Of a stretch of 26,579 nucleotides of DNA, positions 15,701-21,293 are shown piece after piece. Source of the DNA: an uncultured Pelosinus sp. Lineage in GTDB: Bacteria > Bacillota > Negativicutes > UMGS1260. Under the pieces are notes generated by a model that was given only the letters and a program-made list of their open reading frames with translations, was not told the origin of the DNA and ran no database searches. The translations under genes were made by a program, and so were the position numbers. Numbering within the stretch: position 1 is the stretch's first letter; the number at the start of each line of letters is the position of its first letter. The stretch covers positions 1 to 26,579 of the forward strand of contig URQW01000041.1 in assembly GCA_900550105.1 (NCBI GenBank), written 5' to 3'.

Positions 15701-15882
15701 GTTTTGGTACGCTTGATCCTGAATCGCTTGATAGTGCGATTGAAACGCTTATGGAATTACAACACTCGGGCCGTTTAGTTGGAATTATTTCGCATGTACC
15801 AGAGCTGAAAGCTTCGGTTGACGCCAGATTGGAAGTTCAGGCGTTTAAAAATGGAAGTTCTGCTGAGTTTCATATTGTGTAA
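12733..15882 (+). CDS. sbcC: Nuclease SbcCD subunit C (Rad50-like ATPase)
   Basis: SMC-like ATPase of the SbcCD nuclease; ATP binding closes the dimer and gates the SbcD active sites. 1049 residues from ATG 12733, which gives the usual MRPLKLTM-AFGPYA start and has a purine-rich SD (GGAAGGGAAG); GTG 12727 would only add two residues. Walker A GNTGAGKT (35-42); Q-loop MIPQGEF; long coiled coils about 170-480 and 560-880; zinc hook CPVCG at Cys524/Cys527 in the middle; signature LSGGES near 953; Walker B MFIDEG near 987; D-loop GTLDPESL; and H-loop ISHV. All catalytic parts are intact. It is convergent with the gene at 15896, with only 13 bases between and no hairpin. Confidence 0.97.
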   Translation: MRPLKLTMTAFGPYASQQEIDFTLLGRRNLFVICGNTGAGKTTILDAIAYGLYGKASGQDRDGESLRSHFASEDILTAVELEFELKGERYYIRRVPKQQRKRLRGEGLMDQNAEAELQKLSGDAKESVCGIKEVNEKILQLLGITYDQFKQIIMIPQGEFRELLTADSKMREEILQKIFGTEGFRQVQQRLEEKAKALLQSVQEIKIKLGEAKAKLDVTDHAVLTDLVEGESWQAPALITGLKLALETDRQTLSGVDQQIKEQERLLQEKEKLIFQAESLNQKLAELTEAKQKLAELEVLQPQKKSQEILLKQARKALTILPQKEYLTRCADDKKIKTMRGVQASAAHKESLLSFQAAEAHYNETLKNEVLCRELLIEETQLTSLREKLEQLAITQKELAEEQKTLRLQEQQLTQNKKIIESDKEQLKDNKALLEKMRLKLESRAVKIEEKNHKEQRLQWLNKWSQSQAELEKLRSAYKIKRNDRDAAQKRYEACQTLYDEQYRLFLSGQASLLAKSLQAGEPCPVCGSANHPNPTVFHGDLPSEEHVKSLFDKSKALREAAEQSRIAFEQNYAEGIRQKKQVDEYLQELAALEGPELLEYQQEQLTSFIAEKSQLWPAEIQQLVEELGHLDTCKQQSEGLRQSIEQSEQAIYKQEQQVSELDQRHSQLLGQVQTKEALFKTLRSEVPEQFRSLALLEAKITEIQKRQETLKAALAKAEQAFRQSDQKRAQAETEQKQADEALLEAQTAFTAAALQWQADLQAADFLSDEMYEQAQRTPQEIQELEESVRAYELDLRAAQEHKIRLEYETQGVQVVDIALLQQEKVFMQSEREAFLVQKNKVAFRLQNNERQLLKLGELWQALENIEEEFSVVGHLARVAKGDNQEKLSFERYVLAAFFQDIIVAANLRLKKMTAGRYLMRRIASRGKGNGQSGLEIEVFDYYTGRTRHIKTLSGGESFKASLALALGLADVVQSYSGGIHIETMFIDEGFGTLDPESLDSAIETLMELQHSGRLVGIISHVPELKASVDARLEVQAFKNGSSAEFHIV

Positions 15883-15895
15883 TGAGAGAAGTTTT

Positions 15896-16159
15896 TTATA
15901 CTGGATATTTTATAAAGATCACATAGTAAGCAATCGCGCAAGCGGCAACGCTGGAAAGAAGTGCTGCGGGCCAGGCAATCAGGTGAAAGAAAAATCCCAT
16001 AATACCAATTACGGCAAAAGAGCAAACAATGCCCCAACGGGAAATTGCTTTTTTGTCTTTTTTTATTTCATGACGATTTTTTACATATAAGCGAAGGTAA
16101 AGGCTTAAGATGGTTATGAGCAATCCGTAATAGATATATTCGTCAAAGGTTATATGCAA
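15896..16159 (-). CDS. Small multi-pass membrane protein of unknown function (87 aa)
   Basis: Family not recognised. 87 residues with three likely transmembrane helices: about 9-26 (YYGLLITILSLYLRLYV), about 42-60 (WGIVCSFAVIGIMGFFFHL) and about 62-83 (AWPAALLSSVAACAIAYYVI). A basic cytoplasmic loop NRHEIKKDKK lies between the first two. The start is TTG 16159, supported by a consensus AGGAGG with 7-base spacing on the minus strand; no ATG fits. It is divergent from the 16325 gene across about 165 bases of AT-rich sequence. It might be a small holin-like or regulatory membrane protein, but nothing specific points there. Confidence 0.7.
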   Translation of the reverse strand: MHITFDEYIYYGLLITILSLYLRLYVKNRHEIKKDKKAISRWGIVCSFAVIGIMGFFFHLIAWPAALLSSVAACAIAYYVIFIKYPV

Positions 16160-16324
16160 GAGACTTCCTCCTAAGTGATGAAATAAATGAGACTTTATTA
16201 AAAAGACTTATTGTTAGTGTAAGCTTTTTAATGTGAAAAAAATGTCAAAATAAAAATAAAAAACCAGAGGAATTTGTAGTTTTTTGTAGAAATTATAATA
16301 TTAAACGAAGAAGGAATGATGAAA

Positions 16325-16762
16325 ATGCTGCTATTGCTTTTAGGCGCCAGTTCATTAGTCATATTCTTTTTTGTAATCCGGCTGCGTTCAGCAACTGCGA
16401 AGCGGGGAGAGCTATTTCGGGTTTATTACTGGGGATCTTATCCTGCTATAGTTCTTCGTGACCCTTTGCCAGCTTTTTTGCTACTTGATGATACAAATCG
16501 CTTGCTGATGCTGCGCCATATTACTGTGCCCTATTCCAATATTTTATCAGTTCAGCTTACTTCCTTACAATCATTGCAACGCAATGCTGTTGCTGCTTTA
16601 GGTCTGTATTCAAAGCAACTGAGTAAGGAATATCCTTTTTTGCTGATTGCTTACCAGCAGGGCACGTCTAAAACTTGCTACGCTGTGCTGCAAGCGGAAC
16701 AGGCGGTAGCGATTCGACGCTTGCTCCATAGGCGCGGCCGGAGAAACTCCGTATTCGCTTAA
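16325..16762 (+). CDS. N-terminally anchored protein, PH-like domain (unknown function)
   Basis: 145 residues from the third of three clustered ATGs (16316, 16319, 16325). Only the third sits at normal distance from AAGGA (16311-16315). Residues about 2-20 (LLLLLGASSLVIFFFVIRL) are an uncleaved membrane anchor. The rest is a compact beta-rich domain with a late helix. The string AFLLLDDTNRLLMLRHITVPYSNILSVQL resembles bacterial PH (bPH) domains, where a hydrophobic strand is followed by 'I-P-Y-x-x-I'. The C-terminus is very basic (RRLLHRRGRR). A TATAAT -10 lies at 16294-16299 with no clear -35. The domain assignment is by eye only. Confidence 0.65.
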   Translation: MLLLLLGASSLVIFFFVIRLRSATAKRGELFRVYYWGSYPAIVLRDPLPAFLLLDDTNRLLMLRHITVPYSNILSVQLTSLQSLQRNAVAALGLYSKQLSKEYPFLLIAYQQGTSKTCYAVLQAEQAVAIRRLLHRRGRRNSVFA

Positions 16763-16839
16763 TTTAAGTCTAAAGCGTTTTCTACCATGTAAACTTCGAG
16801 TGCTTGCTATTCCCAAATAGATAAGGAGGCTATGAGTTC

Positions 16840-17121
16840 ATGAGTACTGCTCGTTCATCAACTAAGATCCTTTGCCGTAAATGCCAGAGTTTAATGCTTC
16901 CCCGTAAAAGTTTATCGCCAAGTCAGGAAACTTTACAATGGTATGCCTGTAGCAATCCTCAGTGTAATAGCGTGAGTTGTATTGGTGACAATAGCGATTT
17001 TTGTAATTTGTCTTGGATTCTTGAAACAGCAAAGCTTGTTAAGGAAAAACAAGGACTTTCTCATCCTCTGCCTACTTTAGTCAAACCGGTTGGATCTGAT
17101 GACTTTTTTCATCTGAACTGA
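16840..17121 (+). CDS. Small zinc-ribbon-like protein (93 aa), unknown function
   Basis: Family not recognised. Two Cys pairs, CRKC (12-15) and CSNPQC (37-42), have 21 residues between them, the layout of a zinc ribbon or rubredoxin-like knuckle. One more Cys pair region (VSCIGD, FCNL) follows. The remaining C-terminal part is a helix (WILETAKLVKEKQ) and a polar tail. The start ATG 16840 is 10 bases after AAGGAGG (16823-16829); the closer ATG 16832 stops after three codons. The 77-base gap after the 16325 gene holds no terminator, so the two may be co-transcribed. A strong terminator follows. Confidence 0.7.
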   Translation: MSTARSSTKILCRKCQSLMLPRKSLSPSQETLQWYACSNPQCNSVSCIGDNSDFCNLSWILETAKLVKEKQGLSHPLPTLVKPVGSDDFFHLN

Positions 17122-17143
17122 TCGAATTATACTGTGATTTCAT

Positions 17144-17170
17144 AAAAGCTCCGCTAAATGCGGAGTTTTT
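17144..17170 (+). terminator. Intrinsic terminator after the zinc-ribbon gene
   Basis: AAAAGCTCCGC (17144-17154), loop TAAAT, GCGGAGTTTTT (17160-17170). Confidence 0.9.
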
Positions 17171-17244
17171 ATTTTGTCATGATTTATTTTTTGGACAATA
17201 CAAATAGAATAAGTAGAACTTGATACTAGTAGGGAGGCAAATAG

Positions 17245-18498
17245 ATGGACAAAGAATGGGTTGGTGAAACAATTTCGCAGTATGAACAGTTTTTGAATCC
17301 TTCGCTGGCACGGTTATTTCGGTATCTCGGTCTAGATAAGGTAGAATGCAGTGCTAGTGGTTGTTTTGTCACAGATCATCAGGGAAAGCGTTATATTGAT
17401 TGTTTAGGCGGCTATGGGGTTTTTAGTTTAGGGCATCGTCATCCGGCAGTTGTGTCAGCAGTCAAAAAGCAATTAGACGTGATGCCTTTATCTAGCAAGG
17501 TCTTTTTTAGTCGATCTCTAGGTGAAGCAGCGGCCTTGCTAGCCGAAGTTATGCCGGGAAATTTGCAATACTCTTTTTTTTGCAATAGCGGTGCGGAGGC
17601 GGTCGAGGGCGCTTTAAAATTGGCGCGTCTTGCTACAGGGCGCAGTACGTTTATTGCCGCTCACAACGCTTTTCATGGGAAAAGTTTCGGGGCGCTGAGT
17701 GCTACGGGGCGCGCAATATTTCGCGATCCCTTTAAACCCTTGCTAAAGGAGTTTATTCATGTTCCTTTTGGTGACGCGTTAGCTATAGAAGAAGCGCTAG
17801 ATGATTCAGTCGCTGCTGTAATACTAGAGCCCATTCAAGGTGAAGGGGGCATTATTGTTCCTCCTGATGATTATTTATTGGCTGTGAGTAATCTTTGTCG
17901 GCAAAAAGGCGTTTTATTGATTTGTGATGAAGTGCAGACTGGCTTAGGGCGAACTGGCGAATGGTTTGCTGTAAATCATTATAAGGTTGAACCAGATATA
18001 CTTACAACAGCAAAAGCCTTGGGCGGGGGGGTGATGCCTGTAGCGGCATTTACGGCGACGCCGCAGGTTTGGCAGCCTTACGTGGAGCATCCTTTATTAC
18101 ATACGTCTACCTTTGGCGGAAATCCGTTGGCAGCAACTGCAGCGCTAGCGGCCATTAGTGTAATAAAAGAAGAAAACCTCTGTCAGCAAAGTAAAGAAAA
18201 GGGAGAATTTTTATTGGCGCAGCTACGAGCCTTGCAAGAGCAGTATCCTGATCTTATTTATGATGTTCGTGGGCGTGGCTTGATGATCGGAGTCGAATTT
18301 TTTCAAGAAGGACAAGGTGGGGCGCTTATGGCGGCGCTTTTGGCGCGTGGCGTGCTGGCGGCCTATACTTTAAATAATCCGAAAGTATTGCGGTTAGAGC
18401 CGCCTCTTATTATTTCCTATGAACTACTTGCCCAGGTTATCGAAATTTTTTATGATAGCCTGGCTGAAGTTCGTGGAATTTTGCAAGATTTATCGTGA
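17245..18498 (+). CDS. patA: Class III aminotransferase, putrescine aminotransferase (PatA/YgjG) type
   Basis: PLP enzyme that moves the amino group of a terminal-amine substrate to 2-oxoglutarate. 417 residues. It follows E. coli PatA very closely along its length: YIDCLGGYGVFSLGHRHP, LQYSFFCNSGAEAVEGALKLA, NAFHGKSFGALSATG, ILEPIQGEGG, ICDEVQTGLGRTG, and the PLP lysine K257 in TTAKALGGGVMP. HTSTFGGNPLA and LRLEPPL follow. The likely reaction is putrescine to 4-aminobutanal (1-pyrroline), feeding polyamine catabolism. N-acetylornithine or ornithine aminotransferase is the main alternative, but LGGYGVF and GGGVMP favour PatA. A possible promoter is TGGACA (17192-17197), 16 bp, TAGAAC. SD AGGGAGG precedes the ATG. 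No polyamine transport gene is adjacent. Confidence 0.85.
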   Translation: MDKEWVGETISQYEQFLNPSLARLFRYLGLDKVECSASGCFVTDHQGKRYIDCLGGYGVFSLGHRHPAVVSAVKKQLDVMPLSSKVFFSRSLGEAAALLAEVMPGNLQYSFFCNSGAEAVEGALKLARLATGRSTFIAAHNAFHGKSFGALSATGRAIFRDPFKPLLKEFIHVPFGDALAIEEALDDSVAAVILEPIQGEGGIIVPPDDYLLAVSNLCRQKGVLLICDEVQTGLGRTGEWFAVNHYKVEPDILTTAKALGGGVMPVAAFTATPQVWQPYVEHPLLHTSTFGGNPLAATAALAAISVIKEENLCQQSKEKGEFLLAQLRALQEQYPDLIYDVRGRGLMIGVEFFQEGQGGALMAALLARGVLAAYTLNNPKVLRLEPPLIISYELLAQVIEIFYDSLAEVRGILQDLS

Positions 18499-18512
18499 AA
18501 GAAGGGATGATT

Positions 18513-18953
18513 ATGCCTTGTGTAAAAGTCAGTCAGGAAATCGCTGCTTCACCACAAGAACTTTATCTTGTTTTAAGTGACATGGAAAAATACCCTGAAT
18601 TTATGCCCAATTTGGTTCGTGTTACTATTTTAGAAAAGCGGAAACCCATAACGATTAGTCAATGGGTTTCGAATGTTGATGGCAGGATGATTTGTTGGAC
18701 CGAAAGGGACCTTTTTCGCGAGGAGATTTGGCGAATTGAGTATGAGCAAATTGCCGGAGATTTGAAACGATTTCAAGGTGCTTGGCAGCTCTGTGAACAA
18801 GAAAACGGTACGCTGGTGGAACTTACGGTTGACTTTGAATTTGGCATCCCTATGCTTGCCGGACTGCTTCATCCTTTATTAAAATATAAGGTCAAAGAAA
18901 ATAGTCAACTTATGCTCGCCGCTGTGAAAAAGCGCTTAGAAGGCTGTAATTAG
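18513..18953 (+). CDS. START/SRPBCC-like (COQ10/RatA-type) ligand-binding protein
   Basis: About 146 residues from ATG 18513, which has GAAGGGA six bases upstream; GTG 18495 overlaps the previous stop and lacks an SD. The fold is recognised from the N-terminal strand VKVSQEIAASPQELYLVLSDMEKYPEFMPNL, typical of polyketide-cyclase/START (COQ10-type) proteins. The mid-section strands and a C-terminal helix (LHPLLKYKVKENSQLMLAAVKKRL) follow. Such proteins carry a hydrophobic cavity for lipids, quinones or polyketides; some bind ribosomes (RatA). It lies 14 bases after patA, so it is probably in its operon, but no functional link is evident. Confidence 0.78.
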   Translation: MPCVKVSQEIAASPQELYLVLSDMEKYPEFMPNLVRVTILEKRKPITISQWVSNVDGRMICWTERDLFREEIWRIEYEQIAGDLKRFQGAWQLCEQENGTLVELTVDFEFGIPMLAGLLHPLLKYKVKENSQLMLAAVKKRLEGCN

Positions 18954-18982
18954 TTGTTTTCCCTGTCGTTTCAGTATATAAT
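18954..18982 (+). promoter_or_regulatory. Sigma-A promoter of htpX
   Basis: TTGTTT (18954-18959), 17 bp, consensus TATAAT (18977-18982). The -35 starts directly at the preceding stop codon. Transcription would give a 5' leader of roughly 105 bases before htpX. Confidence 0.6.
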
Positions 18983-19008
18983 ATTATTAAAAATTTACCT
19001 TTTTCTAT

Positions 19009-19083
19009 GGAGGAGGTGATTGACAAGGAATCGCACATGAACTGTCTATTCTTTAATTTGCATAGATTTGTCTGAAAAGACAG
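19009..19083 (+). promoter_or_regulatory. Structured htpX leader with two coupled micro-ORFs
   Basis: A tandem SD GGAGGAGG (19009-19016) precedes TTG 19020, six codons (MTRNRT) to TGA 19038-19040. That stop overlaps ATG 19037, which has its own SD AAGGAA and runs twelve codons (MNCLFFNLHRFV) to TGA 19073-19075. The 3' part can fold in two exclusive ways: TGTCT (19069-19073) with AGACA (19078-19082) around a GAAA loop, or CTGTCT (19042-19047) with AGACAG (19078-19083). The second ends at the htpX SD (GGGGGG, 19083-19088). Translation of the micro-ORFs could therefore control access to the htpX SD. Confidence 0.35.
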
Positions 19084-19095
19084 GGGGGAACAACT

Positions 19096-19965
19096 ATGAA
19101 TAACTTCAAGACTGTGATCTTACTGGCGGCTATGACGGGGCTTTTGATGGCTGTAGGCGCTTTGTTTGGCGGTCGGGCAGGCATGACTATTATGCTTGTA
19201 ATTTCGATTCTAATGAATTTTGCCAGTTACTGGTACAGTGATAAAATTGTTTTGAATATGTATGGGGCGCGGGAAGTAAACGCCTCCGAGGCGCCTGATT
19301 TAATTCGCCTCGTTTCTGGTCTTGCGCAGAGAGCAGCTTTGCCGATGCCGAAAGTCTATATTATGGACACGGATGTTCCTAATGCGTTTGCAACAGGCCG
19401 AGACCCTGAACATGCTGCTGTTGCGGTAACCACAGGAATTATGCGTGCGTTAACGTTACCGGAATTAGAGGGCGTTTTAGCTCACGAATTAGGACACGTA
19501 AAGCACCGCGATACGTTGATTAGCACAGTGGTTGCTTCTGTAGCTGGTGTTATTACTATGATTGCTAATATTGCTCAGTGGTCGGCTTTTTTTGGCATGG
19601 GTCGAAATGATGAGGAAGGCGAGAATGGACTTGCCAGTATTTTGAATTTTGTGTTTCTGGTGATTCTTGCTCCCTTAGCGGCGACTTTGATTCAGATGGG
19701 GATTTCTCGTTCGCGCGAATATTTGGCGGACGAGGCTGGTGGTGTATTTTGCGGCAATCCCTTAGCATTGGCTAAAGCCTTGGAAAAAATCGAATATTAT
19801 GCGCAAAATCGTGTATTGCCTGAAGCAACGCCGGCTACGTCGCACATGTTTATTGTGAATCCCTTTAGCGGCAAAGCTGATTGGCTGATGAATCTTTTCA
19901 GCACACATCCAGCGACAAGAGAACGGATTGCTCGATTGGAAGAACAGGCAAAACGGATTCGCTAG
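19096..19965 (+). CDS. htpX: Membrane metalloprotease HtpX (M48)
   Basis: Zinc protease of the cytoplasmic membrane that degrades misfolded membrane proteins; usually heat- or envelope-stress linked. 289 residues. Hydrophobic segments at about 6-24 and 29-46 form the N-terminal hairpin, and two further ones lie near 142-160 and 181-200. Zinc ligands: HELGH (130-134) and Glu208 in SREYLADE. All are present, so it should be active. SD GGGGGG seven bases before the ATG. The gene has its own promoter and an unusual leader (see 19009-19083), and a long terminator follows, so it is a single-gene unit. Confidence 0.95.
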   Translation: MNNFKTVILLAAMTGLLMAVGALFGGRAGMTIMLVISILMNFASYWYSDKIVLNMYGAREVNASEAPDLIRLVSGLAQRAALPMPKVYIMDTDVPNAFATGRDPEHAAVAVTTGIMRALTLPELEGVLAHELGHVKHRDTLISTVVASVAGVITMIANIAQWSAFFGMGRNDEEGENGLASILNFVFLVILAPLAATLIQMGISRSREYLADEAGGVFCGNPLALAKALEKIEYYAQNRVLPEATPATSHMFIVNPFSGKADWLMNLFSTHPATRERIARLEEQAKRIR

Positions 19966-19970
19966 TTCTC

Positions 19971-20012
19971 GTTCTTCTTGAGTGATATCCATCATTCAAG
20001 AAGAACTTTTTT
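19971..20012 (+). terminator. Intrinsic terminator of htpX
   Basis: GTTCTTCTTGAGTGAT (19971-19986), loop ATCC, ATCATTCAAGAAGAAC (19991-20006), then six T. Sixteen pairs with one wobble. It ends only 38 bases before ndk. Confidence 0.93.
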
Positions 20013-20050
20013 ACTTCTTTATAGTTTTTTTAGCAGAAAGGATGAACAAG

Positions 20051-20467
20051 ATGGAACAAACTTTGGTACTAGTAAAGCCTGATGGTGTAGCTCGGGGATT
20101 GATTGGCGAAATTATTCGTCGCTTTGAACGGCGTGGTCTTGCCATTAATGCTTTAAAGCTGTTGGAACTTACGAAAGAACAGGCTTATGATCATTATGCA
20201 GAGCATAAAGGAAAATCTTTTTTTTCAGACCTCGTTTCTTTTATTACGTCAGGGCCGATTGTTGCTATGGTTGTTTCTGGACATGATGCTGTTGCTGTTG
20301 TAAGAACTATGATGGGCAAAACCAACCCGGTAGATAGTCAGCCTGGCACGATTCGCGGCGATTTTGCCACAGAGATGTCCCGTAATGTCATTCATGGCTC
20401 TGATAGTGTCGAAAGCGCCCAACGGGAAATTGCGATTTACTTTACAGAGCAAGAAATTATTTTATAA
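20051..20467 (+). CDS. ndk: Nucleoside diphosphate kinase
   Basis: Transfers the gamma-phosphate of ATP to nucleoside diphosphates through a phosphohistidine; cytosolic. 138 residues from ATG 20051, chosen because AGAAAGG lies nine bases upstream. ATG 20042 touches the SD, and the frame further upstream runs back through the htpX terminator. Signature NVIHGSDS carries the catalytic His115; Lys9 (VLVKPDGV), the nucleotide loop and the RGDFA segment are intact. The only space for a promoter is the 38 bases after the terminator, where I see none. Expression may rely on read-through, or the promoter may lie within the terminator region. Confidence 0.97.
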   Translation: MEQTLVLVKPDGVARGLIGEIIRRFERRGLAINALKLLELTKEQAYDHYAEHKGKSFFSDLVSFITSGPIVAMVVSGHDAVAVVRTMMGKTNPVDSQPGTIRGDFATEMSRNVIHGSDSVESAQREIAIYFTEQEIIL

Positions 20468-20486
20468 GACAAAGGGGTAGAAAGTG

Positions 20487-20996
20487 ATGAAGGTATACAC
20501 CAAAACAGGTGATAAAGGAACTACCGGATTATATACTGGCGAACGAGTTGATAAAGATAGCCTGCGGGTGGAAGCTTATGGATCTGTTGATGAAATTACT
20601 TCTTTCTTAGGTTTGGCTAGAAGTCAATGCAGTGATAGTTCGGTCAAAGAGGCCATTTTTGTATTACAAAAGAAGCTTATGTCGCTTATGGCTGATTTGG
20701 CTAGTTTAGGTGAAGATACTGCTTATATTACGGAAACTGATATTCATGATATTGAGACGGCTATAGATTCTTTTGAAGGAAAGTTGCCGCCGTTGACGAG
20801 CTTTTTGATTCCAGGTAACGCTCATTCGTCAGCTTTGCTAGATGTAGCGCGAACTGTTACAAGACGGGCAGAACGGCAGGTGCTTCGCCTAAGTAAGGTG
20901 GAGACTGTCAATTCTTTTGTACCTGTCTATTTAAATCGATTGTCTGATTTCTGCTTTGTATTGGAACGCTTTGAAGATCAGTGCAACACTAAATAA
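20487..20996 (+). CDS. ATP:cob(I)alamin adenosyltransferase, PduO/MMAB type
   Basis: Adds the adenosyl group of ATP to cob(I)alamin, giving adenosylcobalamin for B12-dependent mutases and dehydratases; cytosolic trimer. 169 residues. The ATP-binding P-loop-like N-terminus YTKTGDKGTTGLYTG (residues 4-18) is typical, followed by VDEITSFLG. The family signatures FLIPGNAHSSALLDVARTVTRRAER and VYLNRLSDFCFVLER follow. GTG 20484 and ATG 20487 are both within SD range (AAAGGGG); I prefer the ATG. It follows ndk by 19 bases and is probably in its operon. No cobalamin riboswitch or B12-dependent enzyme gene is nearby. Confidence 0.93.
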   Translation: MKVYTKTGDKGTTGLYTGERVDKDSLRVEAYGSVDEITSFLGLARSQCSDSSVKEAIFVLQKKLMSLMADLASLGEDTAYITETDIHDIETAIDSFEGKLPPLTSFLIPGNAHSSALLDVARTVTRRAERQVLRLSKVETVNSFVPVYLNRLSDFCFVLERFEDQCNTK

Positions 20997-20998
20997 GC

Positions 20999-21026
20999 AC
21001 GAAAAACTATGGTGGGGCATAAAGTA
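20999..21026 (+). promoter_or_regulatory. Possible sigma-K/sigma-E-type sporulation promoter
   Basis: AC (20999-21000), 17 bp, CATAAAGTA (21018-21026). This fits the mother-cell sigma-K pattern AC-N16/17-CATAnnnTA. The -10 also fits 7 of 8 positions of the sigma-E element CATACAnT, though a sigma-E -35 is not clear. It lies 32 bases before the SpoVM-like start. Confidence 0.45.
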
Positions 21027-21057
21027 AAGCAAAGCAACTTGTAAGGAGTGGATAGCA

Positions 21058-21153
21058 GTGAAATTGCGGATCTATGTGATGACTGTGCCAAAGCCTTTCC
21101 GGCGTATGCTACGCTTTTTTTATAAGTCGAATGACAATATTTTACCTTTATAA
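21058..21153 (+). CDS. spoVM: SpoVM-like amphipathic sporulation peptide (31 aa)
   Basis: A 31-residue peptide. SD AAGGAG lies 9 bases before GTG 21058; the stop TAA falls inside a strong terminator stem. The N-terminal two thirds (MKLRIYVMTVPKPFRRMLRF) align without gaps from the Tyr to SpoVM of Bacillus subtilis, as I recall it (FYTIKLPKFLGGIVRAM). The shared features are Lys2, Tyr, Pro-Lys at the kink, and then a basic/hydrophobic amphipathic helix with Arg. SpoVM sits on the convex outer forespore membrane and recruits SpoIVA to start spore-coat assembly. The C-terminal tail (KSNDNILPL) is longer than in Bacillus. A mother-cell-type promoter just upstream supports the call. The main doubt is that short basic helices can resemble each other by chance. 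Confidence 0.7.
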   Translation: MKLRIYVMTVPKPFRRMLRFFYKSNDNILPL

Positions 21154-21179
21154 CCGCATTTTTGCGGTTATATTTTTTT
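21150..21179 (+). terminator. Intrinsic terminator of the SpoVM-like gene
   Basis: ATAACCGCA (21150-21158), loop TTTT, TGCGGTTAT (21163-21171), then ATTTTTTT. The stop codon of the peptide lies in the 5' arm, which makes this a very compact single-gene unit. Confidence 0.93.
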
Positions 21180-21293
21180 AAAAGAAAAAGATTCAAAATA
21201 GAGGGAATTATCAGGTAGATATAGAAACTTTTTGTAAAGCAATAGTATTAGCTAGGATATGGAAGCATTCACACTTATGAGGAGGGCTGTCAA

